Source of the DNA: Monocercomonoides exilis | Taxonomy: Eukaryota > Preaxostyla > Oxymonadida > Polymastigidae | Length of the DNA stretch: 64,000 nucleotides | Direction of reading: 5' to 3' | Assembly (NCBI GenBank): GCA_001643675.2 | Contig: LSRY02000032.1 | Span: 62,001 to 126,000 of the forward strand | Shown here: positions 1-13,600 of the stretch, one piece after another | How positions within the stretch are numbered: position 1 is the stretch's first letter | How the letters are laid out: every line of letters begins with the position of its first letter | The notes under the pieces: model-generated | Database searches by the model: none | What the model saw: only the letters and a program-made list of their open reading frames with translations | What the model was told of the DNA's origin: nothing | Program-made: the position numbers and the translations under genes

Positions 1-3000
1 GCAATGTTCTGAGGGGCATCAACCTGAAAGTGCATTCGGGTGAGCACGTTGTGGTGATCGGGGCTGTGGGATGCGGCAAATCGTCTTTGTTGAATGCGCT
101 TTTGGGAGAAATGATGTGCACAGGAGGAAGAGGGTACATGCGAGGTGATGTTGCTTACGTTCCTCAGGTTTGGAAAATGGATGTTTTGAATTTGATATTT
201 TATTTTTTTTTTTTTCAATTTTTATTTTATTTTATAACATTTTATTGATGGATAATTATCTTTTTGATTGGGAATAAAACAATTAAATGTATCAACAAAA
301 TCTTAATCTGAATTCAATATTCCCCTTTCATCATCATCATCTTCTTCTTCTTCATCATCATCATCATCATCATCCCCACCCCACATTTTTTCCAGCTCCC
401 CTGGATTCTCAACGCCACCGTCAAAGAGAACATCCTATTCGGCAGCGAATACGACCCAGCCCGCTATTCTGAGTGTCTTCGCGTCTCTTGTCTCGATACA
501 GACTTGGAGTCTCTTCCAGGCGGCGATCAAACCGAAGTCGGAGAGCGGGGCATCACCCTCTCTGGCGGGCAGCGTGTGCGTGTGGCGCTGGCGAGGGCGT
601 GCTATTCTGCTGCGCCTGTTGTGCTGCTGGACGACCCGCTGGCTTCGGTTGATGCGCATGTCGGACAGAAGATTGTGGATGAGTGTGTGTCCGCATTTCT
701 AAAGGAAAGAACAGTGATTATGACAACACACCACACGAAGTACATAGGGAAGTTCAACAGAGTGGTGGAGATGGATGCGAAGGGGCAGATTGCTATGGAA
801 GGGGAGCCGGCTTTGTTTGCTGATCGAGTGAAGGAGAAAGGAATGAATGAAGAGTTGGACAGTCAGGGAAGCGAAGACTGCACGTCAGCAAGTGTCACAA
901 ATAATAATAATAACGGCATTAACAACAGTATTAACAATAACAATAGCAGTAACTTCACATTCAGCTTGAACAATAGCATCAGCAGCAGTGGTGGCAGTAA
1001 TAACAGTAATATCAACCGCAACATTAATAGCAACCTCTTTGAATCTCCAAAGATGCAGAAGATCAGCCGCTCTGAGCGTCTGATTGGTCCATCGCCTCTA
1101 TCTGCTCTAAGCAGCAGGCACCAGAACAAGCCTGTGCCATACAGGGACTCCGACGCACGCGCCATCACCACAGACGATGTGAGGCCTTCGATCACGCCTT
1201 CTGCACAGCTCACGTCTCCTCCGCCGATCTTGTCGTCGCCTGCACTCATTCAGCAGCTGTATCCGCATATTGGCGAGAATTCTTCTGGTTCTTCGGATTC
1301 TTCTTCTTCTTCTTCTGCTTCTGCTTCTGATTTGGATTCTTCATCTTCGACTCTGTTATCATCGTATTCTCCTCCTCTTCCTTCTTCTCCTTCTTCTTCT
1401 ATTTCTTCGGTTCAGTCATATTCCTCTCAATCTAACGAGTTGTTTTCTCTTCTTTCATCTCCTTCTGACTCACATTCTGATGCTGCCCCGCATATCGCTC
1501 ATCCAAAGGCTGTTGTTTCATCAGCTTCTATTTCACCATTTTCAACTTCATCATCATCATCATCATCCTCTTCTTCCTCTTCTTCCTCTTCAATGCATTC
1601 CTCAGATAATTCCCAGACACATCCCAAAGATTCCGTCAAATCTGACGTGAAAGACAAAGAAGCTGGGTTGTTATCTGTTTCAGTCAGTTCCAATGCAAGC
1701 GGCCGCCTCACAAGCAAAGAAGACATCAACACGGGGCATCTTCCTTTGTCTGTCTACACTTTTTACATCAAAGCTGCATCTGTTCCTCTTGTCATCCTCG
1801 TCTTCTCTTGTTTCCTCCTCTCTGAGCTGCTTCGCACAGCCGCACAATACGCCCTTTCTATCTGGTCTTCCCAAACACCCGATGAATCCCTGAGTCAAAC
1901 GTTCCATTCATCCGAAAGCGGAGGATCGCCTTCCAATGCTCTCTTCATCGTGTTTGTGCTGTTAAACTCTCTTTCAATTGCGATGCTGATACCGCGTGCC
2001 ATATGCCTCGTCATCGCTAGTCAGAAAGCAGCACGAACGATCAACAACAAAATCATCACAAGTCTTTTCTATGCGCCCATGTCATTTTTTGACACGACAC
2101 CCACAGGCAGACTCACAGGGCGGGTGTCAAAGGATATGCAGTCACTAGACACAACCATCCCCACATTCGTGTTCAACTTCTTCACCATCGTCTTCACACT
2201 CGTCGTTTCGCTCATCGGCGCGTGCGTCACACTGCCTTGGATGATTCTTGTGATCATCCCAGTCATACTGATATTTCTGGCAGCGCAGGTCTCCACATCC
2301 ACCGCCTCTCTTCGTATGCGCCGCTTCAACTCCCTCACCCGCTCTTTGATGCTCCACAACATGTCGCAGTGCGTGGCGGGGGCCTCGACCATCAGAGCAT
2401 TCGACCAAGAGCAGCTGTTCATGGACAGGCAGTTCTCCATCATCGACAAGAGCACCAGCTCCAACTTCTGGATCATGGCGATCAACCGCTTTTTGTCTCT
2501 TTTCACGGAGCTGGTTTCTTCTGGTGTGCTGCTGGTTATCTGCCTTTCTGGTATCTTCATGAAGCTCGGGAACAAAAAGCTGACGATGATCCCGATGGCG
2601 CTGACGCTGGTGCAAGATACGTTCGGCAACATTGGGCAAGTGGTGCGGCAGATGAGCCTGTTTGAGAACGACATGTCGTCTGTGGAGAAGCTGAAGGAGC
2701 TGATGGAGATTGAGCAGGAGCCAGAGGCCAGGAAAAAGTTGCCGAGTCCGCTGCCCCAGCCGTTGGCGTGCCGCAGCGATGGCGACTTTGAGAAGCAGAG
2801 CCTTTGGGTGAAAGCTCCAGGCGTGGAGGATAAAAGAAAATGTGAGTTATGTGAGAAAAATCCTGTTCCAAAGTCCTGGCCATCGCACGGGGAGGTGGCA
2901 TTTTCGCATGTTTCTCTGAGATATCGGCCTGGTCTGCCTGTGATTCTGCATGATGTTTCATTTGGAATTCCAGGCGGGTCGAAAGTTGGTATTGTTGGGA

Positions 3001-4088
3001 GAACGGGATCAGGAAAGAGCACAACGCTGTTAGCGCTTTTGAGGCTGGTGGAGATTGAAGGAGTAAAGAATAAAAGAAGAGCATCTGGATTGAGTGAAAA
3101 GGAAGAGGAAGAAGAGGAAGAAGAAGAAGAAGAAGAGCAAACAAATGGAAAAGAAGATGATACAGTAAGTCTGCTAAAAACTAAAAAGAAAGATAAGTTA
3201 AAGAGAAAGAAAGATGTTGAAATGGAAGGTGAAAGCGATGAACAAACAGGGAAGATTCTGATTGATGGCATTGACATCTCGAGACAAGCAGGCCTTTTGG
3301 ATGTACGTCTTGCGATGGCTACAACACCTCAAGATCCGATTCTGTTTGAAGGCACAATCCGCTTCAATCTCGACCCGTTCAACGAGAAAAGCGACAAGGA
3401 GCTGTGGGAGGTGCTGGAGAGAGTGGGGATGAAGGAGAAAGTGAAGAGCCTAGGACACGGGCTGGACTCTGGTGTGGCAGAGGATGGGTCGAACTTCTCT
3501 GTGGGACAGAGGCAGCTTCTGTGTCTGGGGAGAGCGCTGCTGAAAGGCGCAAAGATCATTCTGATGGACGAGGCGACAGCAAGCGTGGATTTCGAGACAG
3601 ACAATAAGATTCAGGAAGTGATAAGGAATTGCTTCAGCGACTGTACAGTGATTACGATTGCTCATAGACTGTCGACAATTGCAGATGGCGACCTGGTTCT
3701 GGTGATGGATGATGGTAAACTGGTTGAGATGGGGTCTCCAAAGGTGTGAAATTGCTAAATATTCAAGGATTTTAGAATGATAATTGATTATTTTTAATCT
3801 TATTCTATTTCTTTCTTTACTTATATAAATATTTTTCATTTTCAAATAAATAATTAGGATTTATTGTTTGCGGAAAATTCACATTTCAAGTCTCTTGCTC
3901 TTTCTGGAGGAGAAGCACATCTTCGGCAGCTGCAAGCCATTGCTGCCTCGTTGAATAAAGCGAACCCAAACGAGCAAACTGACACCCCGATGCTTCCTTC
4001 CAATGAATTCAATGACACTCCATTGCAGAATAAAGAAGAGGAACTTAAAGAGGAAAGTGATGAAGAAATAGCACCAGTGTTGCTGTAA
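1..4088 (+). CDS. ABCC/MRP-type ABC transporter, 3' part (5' truncated by window edge)
   Basis: ATP-driven export pump of subfamily C, a polytopic membrane protein; the substrate cannot be read from sequence. Exons: 3-167, 396-3743, 3858-4088 (TAA), both introns phase 0. About 1,247 residues are visible; TMD1 and the N-terminus lie to the left. In order: NBD1 (Walker A GAVGCGKSS at about 78-105, signature LSGGQ, Walker B VLLDDPLASVDAHVG, H-loop TTHH); a 350-residue Asn/Ser-rich linker (about 850-1740); TMD2 with at least five hydrophobic helices (about 1750-2650); NBD2 (GRTGSGKSTT, signature FSVGQ, Walker B IILMDEATASVD, H-loop TIAHRLSTI). NBD1 has Asp where the catalytic Glu sits in NBD2, the usual asymmetric ABCC arrangement. 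Oddity: a Lys/Glu-rich insertion of about 60 residues (3060-3246) lies between Walker A and the Q-loop of NBD2. Intron 1 carries CAT/CTT repeats. Family assignment is firm; orthology to a given MRP or CFTR is not claimed. Confidence 0.95.
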
Positions 4089-4604
4089 TTTACTTTTTAT
4101 TGTTTTGTCATGTGTTTTTCGAGTGTTTCAGTTGCTTTCTTTGATAAGCAAATTAAACATTTTGGAAATTTGACTATTTAATGATTTATATTCAACTTTT
4201 GCTTTTTTTTTGAGATTTATTTATTTTGTTTTTTATTGTGATGGATTATTTATTTGCAACATCTTTTATTGTTAATGTTTGTACTATGATTTTCATTTTA
4301 TAAATATTTTGATATTCATTTAAGAAAGTTTTCACAAATAGATTGAAAATTAAAATGAATTGTTTGAAAAGGAATTCCACAATAATATTTGTTTTCAGCT
4401 CCAAACCTATTTGAAATACAAATTTCAAAATAATTGAAATCATTTTCATTAACTTTTCAAATAAAAAGCGTAAAATCGATTTGTTAATCCCACAAGCAAA
4501 CAAATAACTTTCAAATAATGAAAATGAAAAAATTTAATAAAAATAAAGGAAAAGAACAAAGAAAAGAAAATAAGAAAATTTCGCAAATTTATATTGAATT
4601 TCAT
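4089..4604. other. AT-rich intergenic spacer between convergent genes
   Basis: About 516 bp between the stop of the ABC transporter (+) and the stop of USP-A (-). Very AT-rich with homopolymer runs; short reading frames inside it are Phe/Lys-rich and show no domain. It must hold both 3' UTRs and polyadenylation signals, but none can be assigned with confidence. Confidence 0.6.
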
Positions 4605-7600
4605 TCATCCTTCTTTCTTCGAAAGATAAGAGAGAATTTTATCTGCAATCTGAATGCTTCTTGGAGAGTCAGATCCGCTTTTGACATTCTTTGCATAAAA
4701 GATAAACATCTCCATCTGCTTTGATATTTGCTCTTTCACAAAATTTTGCATTAACGGAAACAGACCTATTGAAACAATGTTATTTATAATGTCACTGCTT
4801 TTTTCGCAGTCTAACTGACTTTTTTCTTCAACAAGATTTTTCATTTCATTATTTAAGTTATCCATAATTTCAGCAAACACCTCATCCAGTGATTCATCCA
4901 AATGTTCGCTGAAACTGTTTCCCTGGGCTTTTCCAGTGACATTCTCCCAATTCTCGTTCAATGGGTCTGGAAGCGACAAGGCCACATACAACATAAGCGG
5001 ATTGGATGATATACATGAACGCACAAAATGCATAAAGTACAATGTTGTTGGCTTCTGCTTCCAAAGATGGAATTTTGGGGATTTATTCAGTTGTTCGTTG
5101 AAAATCGTTCGTACGCTCGCATAAAGTGTTGCAAGTTGTCCCTCTGCAAAAGAAAGTTCAGAAAGCAATTCAGATGAAGATTCCAACGGATCAGTAGAAG
5201 AAGATGATGTCGAAGAAGAAGAAGAAGAAAGAGAAGAAGAAAACAAGGAGAAGGGAAATGAATGCGAAGATTGAGCCGAATTATCCGATTCATGTTTTTG
5301 TTTGGCTTCAGTTAATACTCCCAAAAATGAAGAAGATGGATTCAACTGAGTTTTTGCTGCATTTCTTCCAAAGTGGAGTTGAGGCAATTTCATATGCAAA
5401 CTCAAAATATCAGTTGAGCTGTCTTCAGCGAAAGAAGACAAGTCTTCAGAACAATCGCAGCCTGCTGTGCAGTGATTGTGTGAACAGGTTGTGAAAAACA
5501 GCAATATTTCCAGAAGCATCAGCAGCTCTCTGGCTGGATACGCAAATGTCGGGAGTGGCCCTGTTGATTTGTCGCTGATCATCCAATCAGCAGCCACAAA
5601 TGGAAGCAAACTCGGCCGGTATGTTGCGAATTGTATTTCTGACCGTTTTGAAATCAGATTTGAAAGCGTCGTTTGGCAAGCAAACGCCAAACTGATCAAA
5701 AATGCTTCGAATTCACTTCTATAAAGCTGAATGGTATTTTCATCCAGTTTCTCCTCGTCTTCAATTATGAGCGACAGGTCATACATGTAATACACTATTC
5801 TATTCTTCCTGAGATCCTTCATGATTGGAGGAGTGTGTGTAGGGTCAAGCGATCGCTCATGTTGATTCTCAAATGCCTGGTTCACCGCAAAGTTGGAGCA
5901 TATAAGCAGCGTAAACGCAAATGGCGTGTTTCCTGGAGCCATCTGCTGTATTATCGGAGCAAACGGAAGCAGAAAGCGGATGAGGCGGATTGCAGACAAA
6001 CGCAGTACGCGATCTGTGCGGCAAGTTGTGAAAGGCACAAGCATGTGCATGAAATTCAGTGTGACTTCGTCTGAAAATGAGCAGAATTGAGTTTTGATTG
6101 GATTAATGTTGGATGTGACTTTTGTTTTTATTGACCAATTGTAAAATGATTCTTGGTGAGAAGCAGGGGAAGAAGAAGATGCTGGGGAAGAAGAAGATGA
6201 TGATGACGATGCCTCTTCAATCTCCATTTTGCCAGTTCCGTAATTAATGTATTGCTGAAAGCTGGTAATTGACTCTTCATCAGGAAACAGCGTACCATCA
6301 ATAATCTGATAGTTGTCCATGCACATTCCAAACATTTGCCTGAGCATGAAATATCGAGTAATAAGCACCTCAACAAAATTCAGCAATAACTGCTGCTCAA
6401 CAGAAATATGATTATTGCTGACTGCTGCGTTGTAAATGTCTTCGTTTATAGATTCGTTGATATTCGACAGAATCGCTTTGATTGCATGCTCTTTTCTTAA
6501 TTCAGCTTTAAAGTGGATCGAAGATTGCTTCGACTTGTCATTGACTGGAATGAAGAAGAAGAAATCCAAAACTGCCAATTGGCAGCTGGGTACAATCAGC
6601 CGGCCGAGTTTATTTCTCTTCAAGCCTATCCGCCCAGATTCACCAACATCACTTTCTAAACTGAAATTCACGAGCGATATGGGGAGCAGTCCTTCGTCTG
6701 AATCCCAGAATTCTGGTGTGGCAATCGTGTACACATCAAGAAACCGTGCCTGAATTGGAAACACACAGTCAAGGATAAACCTCCAGAAGAGATGTTTTTC
6801 CTCGTCAATTCCCCCTTTCTCTTTGAACAAAGCGGAAATAACATTATGTCCAGCAGCAGGACTAGCACGCACCATCATCCCAATGAAAGCAAGCTCAAGA
6901 GCCTGCAGAGTCTTATCTTGTTCGGTCAGATAATAAGTTATGTGAGACATCATCAGATTAAGATCAGCGGCTTGTCCAAAAGAGTCGATAAAGCTCCTAT
7001 CCACACATGAAAACAGCAGCAAGAGGTGCATCATCGCTTCCATAAGTGTCCTTCTGGAAGAAGGAAACCTGTGTCCAGTGGAACTTCCGCTGCAGTTAAA
7101 ACTCTCAGTTAACTTGCTGAGCAAGGCAGCCAGCGTAGTCGTCTGCAGCAGCGCCTGTTGGTCAGCAGAAGAAAACATCTTCAGGCTTGTATGTGAGAAC
7201 ATCTCAATCTCCAGTTCAATGAAGAGCTTGATGATTTTCTGTGCGCATTGGCAAGACGTTGTTGCAAGGCTCACAAACAAGAACAGCATTTTTGCCCACT
7301 CCAACTTTTCAGCGACGCTTGGACCATAAGTCTGGAGTCTCTCACCAAGCGTATTCGCCAATGACATCAAGAACGAATCGCTGATCTGCACTGAAGAGAG
7401 AGAGAAGGATGACGTTGGAAGTAGCTTCTTCTGGACTTTCATCGCAGAAATAAGCCAAATCAGAAGACAGCAGTACGACTCGAGGTATTTGCGCCCTGCC
7501 GGCTGCAGGTCAAGCTCAGTTTTGAAACCGTTCTCACCAAATTCGAGAAGCGCCGGCAAAAGCAGCTTCAGCATCTCCAAATTGAGCAATCCATCAGAGA

Positions 7601-10600
7601 CAGTTGGAAGCGTTGTGGCTGATTTTGATGAAGTTGAAGTTGAATTTGAAGAAGATGATGAAGACGATGAAGAAGTCGCAGCAGGCGAATCCCCGAACAC
7701 AAAAAATGACGGGTAATATGCATCAACGTCTACAGAGAGGGCACTTTTGTATGTGTAATATTTCTGAAAGCTGTAAGTGTTGATTTCCTTTGGATCGTAC
7801 GTGTTGATTTCAGGCACCCACTGCGGTGTCTCGTCGATGAGATGCGACGGAAGCGAAAAAGTGAACGACATCTGCGCCAATCGATCGGATGTGAATGCAA
7901 AATGTTCCTTTGGTATAACGTTTGCTGCCTTTGCAGGAGAAGAAGACTCAGAAGGAGAAGAAACAGGAGATTGAACGTTTCCAAGAGGAAGAAGCAAAAT
8001 GGAGTGGCCAAAGTACAACTCGGGTGGAGCATCCTGTTTGTATGCGAATGAAAACGGAGTCAAAATCACATCAGATTCACAAAGCGGGTGCTTCCGTTCA
8101 TTTCCTTTAATAAAGCTGGTTTCAGGTAAAATATAATCATCATCCTTTGAGGAATATACAGCCAGTTGTGTCTGTTTGATGGCTCTTTTGTCCTCCAGCT
8201 GGAGCAACGCCATTCTGATTATTCGCAAAGCCGCCTGCCTCACATTCGTCACCTCCGTGCTCACTGAGATAGAGAACAGATACGCCCGCAGAGTCGGCGC
8301 TGTCACAAGCAGACGAGCAAAGTGTTCGTTTGAATGAGCGTATATCCCAAGGGCAAACAGGATCGGCAAAACAAGACTTCGCACTTTCGACGAAGTATCG
8401 CGTATGTCCTGTGGAATCTGCAAAAGCAGCGACTCAACTGATTCTCTGCAGATCGGCAGAAGATCAAACTGCTGCTGCAGTTCTTTTGAATTTGGTGTGT
8501 CAGTTTCGCGTGTTTCTGGGTTGATGCGCACACGTGTTGTGATGGCATCAAGGAATATTGAAAGCCAGTCGTTGTTCACTGTATCTGAGTGCATAACGAG
8601 CTTTTCTGGAGAATTGAGGAGCCAATCCAAGCCGTACTGCTCCCATCTGCTTGCGGTATTTCCTGGTTCTTTGGCATCCTTCATGCTTTCGGTTGCATCG
8701 ACAGCAAGTGAAGGATTCACAATGATTGCATTCCTGATGCACAATGAGCAAAGAGCAGAAATATGACGAATGGCTCTTGTTGATATCAATGTTTGCACAA
8801 GCTTCTTCGAAAGAACTGGAACGTAAATGCGTTGGAGAACTTGTTGGTTTAACTGAGAGTCAGAATCATCATCATCATCATCATCTGCCTTCTCATTTTC
8901 AAATTCAGAGTTTGACTGCAAAGTCAATTTATCAGAAGAATTCATAATGTCCAGATATGATGGCGGTGATGGAGGCAAAAGCGGGCTTGGGCAGAAGAGA
9001 GGCGTTGGAGCAGTATTCAAAACAGCGCGATAAATGAACTGTCCATATGCACTGAAAGGAGAAGGAGCAAAACGCAAGGAGTTTATCAGCATTAGCAGAA
9101 GAGAAGTGGCTGCCTCGCGCGAGACAGAAGGCGACGGCAGCTTTGACACGTCGAATTTCAGAGGCTGGGCTGAATGGAGCTGCTTGGCAAACAGCGTCCA
9201 CTGGTTATATGGAGAGGCATTGAAGCACAAGAAGTCGTGTGCTCTGGCAAACAGGCCGCAGGAAAGCAAGGCAGCAGCACAGATTGGAGAAGCTGAGCAG
9301 GCGTCGCGCAGGAAGAAGAAAAGAGGGATGAAAAGCGGAGCTCTTCTCTGTTTGCCTGGAAGCGTGTTCAAAAGACAGGCAAAGAACGAAGTGAGGTCTT
9401 GGATGAGCTGTGAAGCGATTAGAATGTTCTGTGGTTTTGTTGAAGATGATGTTGAAGAATGAGAAGAAGAAGAAGTCATTGCACCTTTAGTGCCTTTAAC
9501 TTTTGCATCTTTTCCTTTCGTTGATAGTTTTCCATTGCATGTTTCTTGAGCAACAGCATTCGATGAGACCTTCAGCAGCGAATCAATCGAGTTCGTAACA
9601 GAGCATACTGCAGTCAGCAGAACCCTCAAAAACGACAGCCGGATCTGCACATCATCACAGTTGAAGAGAAAGTCCTTCACAATACACGCAGTTGCTGGGA
9701 ATTCCGATCCCAGCTGGACGAATTCTCCGTCTGACAGCTGAACAGCAGAAGGAGAAGTGGAAGAATAAAGAGAAGCTGATGATTGAGTGATGCTGTTAGT
9801 TGTTGTTGAACTCCGAGAAATTAATTCCAAAGCGGAAGTTGTCTTCTTCTTCTTCATTTCGTCTGAATTTGCTTTCTCATCAAACGGCTTCCCTCCCAGT
9901 GATTCTTTCTTTTGCAGGCAGGTCGCTCTTTCCTTCGCCTCGTCCGCCTGAAGCTGCGAAAGCAGATAGCGGAAGAGTAAAAGAGACAAAGTGGGCGATG
10001 AAACAAGCAGCTGTTCTATTTCATTGCACCACAACGCAAACTCCTTCCTTTTTGATGAGTGCGAAAATGTGTGGAGCACAAAACGGATCCAGAAGAAGAG
10101 GCAATTTGAAGCGATATCTGAGCTGTTGGGTGTTTGTGTCTCTGCCAAGGTTGTTTCTTCCATCAAAGCAGCCTTTCTGCTTGTTATTGCAAGCGACAAC
10201 TGATCCCGTGCTGCTTTCAAGAACATCTCGTCTTCTCTTTCGAAAAGAGTGTTTTGTGAGCATCGCAACTTCGTCACGACACTGCGAGCAAAATTGTAGA
10301 AAGAAGGTGAGAAAATCTGCTGCTCTCTTTCTTTTTCCATCCGCTGCTTCGCCTCAAACAGCTGAATTGCAGCAGAATCAGAGGAATCAATCCCTTCGCT
10401 CCGGAGCACGTCTGTAGATATGGGCGGAAGGATCGGGTGTTCCGGAGATGGGAAAGGCGGCTGTGGATGCATACGGACAAACGGGAACTGCATTCCAGCG
10501 GCTGTCGCTTCCTTCATATCTTCCTCCACAACCCAGTCGTCAATCGGCTCCACCCGCTCGTAGATCAAAATGTACGCTGAGTTCGTCTTCAGAACTTCTG

Positions 10601-13600
10601 CTTCGCCCATCCGATAGAAAGAGCTGACTGAGCCAAACGTCGTGCTGCTGTTTTTCTTGTCTGGCCCGCCAAAACACAAGTCCGGCAGTGCTTTGGGGTC
10701 GATCACTCGAATTCTGTGGTCGTTGAACTCGTACCAGTTGAACGGCGGGCTCCGCTCGCGGATGTACGAAATGTAGTGCCCGCTCTGCGCAGAGCCGGAG
10801 TGGTTGATGACACCCTGCAGGCGGAAGCGGTAGTAGCTGTCTGGCCGGAAGATCTCTGCTTTCCTCTCCACAGACATCGGCTTGTCGGGCTTGTATGGGT
10901 CAAACGTCTGCGTCTTGAACAGTGCAAAACGCACATTCCGCCACCGTTTTGAAGGAGTGAGCCCTTCTTCTGCCTCCAGCATCGACTCACATGTGTACGG
11001 CTTCAGGTCCAACTCCTCCTCAATCGGAAACTCAAACAAGGTGTTTATTTTCGGGCTTGTTCCGGTGCGCTGGTTGTACTCAAACCTTCTCAGGTTGATG
11101 ATCATGGTGTTCGGCAGATCCTTCAGCAGTATCCTGTTCACCATCTCTGGCTTTGTTGTGGGCGAGGTCGATAGTAATATGTTGCCTTTGGCTTCTTTCA
11201 TTTCTTCTTTACACTTCGAACAGCCCCGTGTCTCGATAACGCTGCCTTTCACCATCGCCCTCAGTGCTTCGTCGAGCGTCTTCATCCCTTTCACATCCAC
11301 AGGCAGTGTGTAGAACCCATCAACATCCGATGCCTCATGCCCATTCGAGCACAGATGGTCGTTCATTGCATACCCTCTGAACAGCCTCCGCACAAAGTTC
11401 GGCTTCTCGAACACATCCAGCTGCACTTCGAGCTTGTTGATGAGGCACCCAAAGAACTCGTGTGCGTCACAGTGGACTCCTGCCACCGCTTTCTTCCTCT
11501 CCATGTCGCGGTAGGAGTCCAAGAACGGGGCCAGGTCGACTCGCTCTCTGTGCAGCGGGTTGTCCTGCATCTCTGCGAAGAGGAAGCGGAGGGACTTCCA
11601 AATGTCACTGTACTCGTCTTTTTCTTCCTGTGTGAGGTGCTCTTTCGTCCACCGCGCTGTCTTCTCATCAACCACGCTCGTGATTGGCGGGAATAGCCCG
11701 TCGAACATTCGGCTCATCTGCTCCAGCTCCTTCCGCTCTGGATGAGCAACACGCCTTTCGGCCTCTGACGCTGCTGGCTGAGGCTCCATCAGCAATATGA
11801 GGGAGCGGAACTGGGTGTGCATAAACAGCTGGGAGAAGGTGGAGATCATGTAGCACATCGAGTTCGGGTTGTGGATTCCTCTGTACTTCTGAATCACTGA
11901 AGCTGATTTGCCCATAGACGAGCTGTGCATTGCCACAACTGAAGAGCCTTGTGAATGTCTGTTTGCGTCGTTTGCCTTTGGAGCGTATGCGTCTGACAGC
12001 ACAAAGCGGAACGTGGTGTAGAAGCGGCTGTCTTCCATCGCCTGCGTCTCGTTCAGAAGCGACACGACGCAGGCAGTGTTCTGAGGAGAGTCCTGGCACA
12101 GCGACAGGATCAGCTCCAATACAACTTCGCGGATTTCGTAGTCGGTCACCACGAAGAAGTCGGGAAGTTGCACTGCGCTTTTAACATTGCTTCTTCTCTT
12201 ATCGCTTTCTTGTGCTTCCTTGTTTCCATCTCTCTGCTCGCTTGTTGTCTGGTCAAATCCGCTTATCAGGCGGTGCTTCCACAGATATTCGATCAGATGA
12301 TGCCCTTTGTGACTATTTGCATCTTCAGTTCCAATAAACTCCTTCATATTCATTTGCTTTTCTGCTTCATTCCCAATTTTCCTCTGATTTTTGCTCGTCT
12401 CTTCCATTTTTCCGATTTCTAACTGTTTGTTTGCATCATCACCCTCTCTGCTATTGTTGGTCTCTTGTTTGGATTCTAAATATCTGAAGCTCGTGTTCAG
12501 TGCAGAAATCAGAGGATGAAGCGGAAGAGGAATACGAAGTTCCTTTTCTGCGCTGTTGTTTTTGTTATTGCTCTTTTTCTTGTTGATAGCTGAAGAAATA
12601 GGCAAAATCGTGCTTTGAGCTGAACAAATAGGAGAAGAAGAAGACGACGAAGAAGAAGAAGGAACCGTTGAAGACGATTGCTTGCACTCATTTTCTGTGT
12701 CTTCTGCTAATTCTTCCGCGTTCGTCGGCTTTTCTTCACTCAGAAACGCCTCAGGCAGCGCACAATACAGCATCGTCTGTGTCTTCACGAGCATCGACAG
12801 AATTTGAGTGAATCGAATTGAGTAAGTTCCGCTCTGCTTGTTCAGATTGAACAGGTCGTGGAGAGTGTCGATGAGAAACACAATGTGGCTTTGTGATGGA
12901 GCATACAGCGCTACTTCAGCTGGAATTGAGAGAGTAACAGAGAAAATATTCAGAAGAGCATTCATGAGCGATTCTGCGGCTGTTTCCTGGCATTCATCCA
13001 AGGGCAACTCAGAGTGTGGTTTTGATGAGATTGGGTTATTAATTTCAGTGTTTATGGGATTAGATAGAGAAAGAAGGAAATCGGATGGAGTGAATGGAGC
13101 AATGGCAGGCGCAGAATCAACAAGCGAGCAAAGGAGAACCAGCAAAACTGGCTCTGCTTCAGCAGAAAGCATAACAGTTCTTACGAGTTCTGTGTAAGAG
13201 TCAATGAATGCGAGGACCAGCGCATACACAACACGAATAGCTTCCTTCTGGCTGGCTGGGAGTGCGGCCACGGAAGCAGAGCCAACAGAAGAATGATTCA
13301 GGATTTTGATGGCATCGACGTATGACTGAACTCTGTTCTCTGAAAAGGAAAGAGGGGTTTCTTGTGTTGGGTAAGGGTGAAGTGTCAGAAGCTCTATGTC
13401 TTCGCTGACACGCTTTGCAAAGATATCTTCTTCTTCCATGGCGGAATCGAAATCTGAGTCAGGAGCCTGCAGCAGAAGCACAAGAAAACGGGGAATACGC
13501 ATTTCTGAGGAAGACGCGACGAGGGATGTGGTTGTATTGAATGGGCAGATGTGTGTTGGTTCTATCAAAGATGAAGAAGATGATGATGATGATGAAATTG

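Noticed and set aside
2069-3277. 402-codon minus-strand open frame opposite the ABC transporter
   Set aside because: It is a shadow of the coding strand: no start context, no domain, Ser/Phe/Leu-rich as expected from the complement of Glu/Lys/Asn codons, and the plus strand has complete ABC motifs there.
9800-10417. 205-codon plus-strand frame inside USP-A
   Set aside because: Antisense to a well-supported protease gene; composition typical of a shadow frame and no family features.
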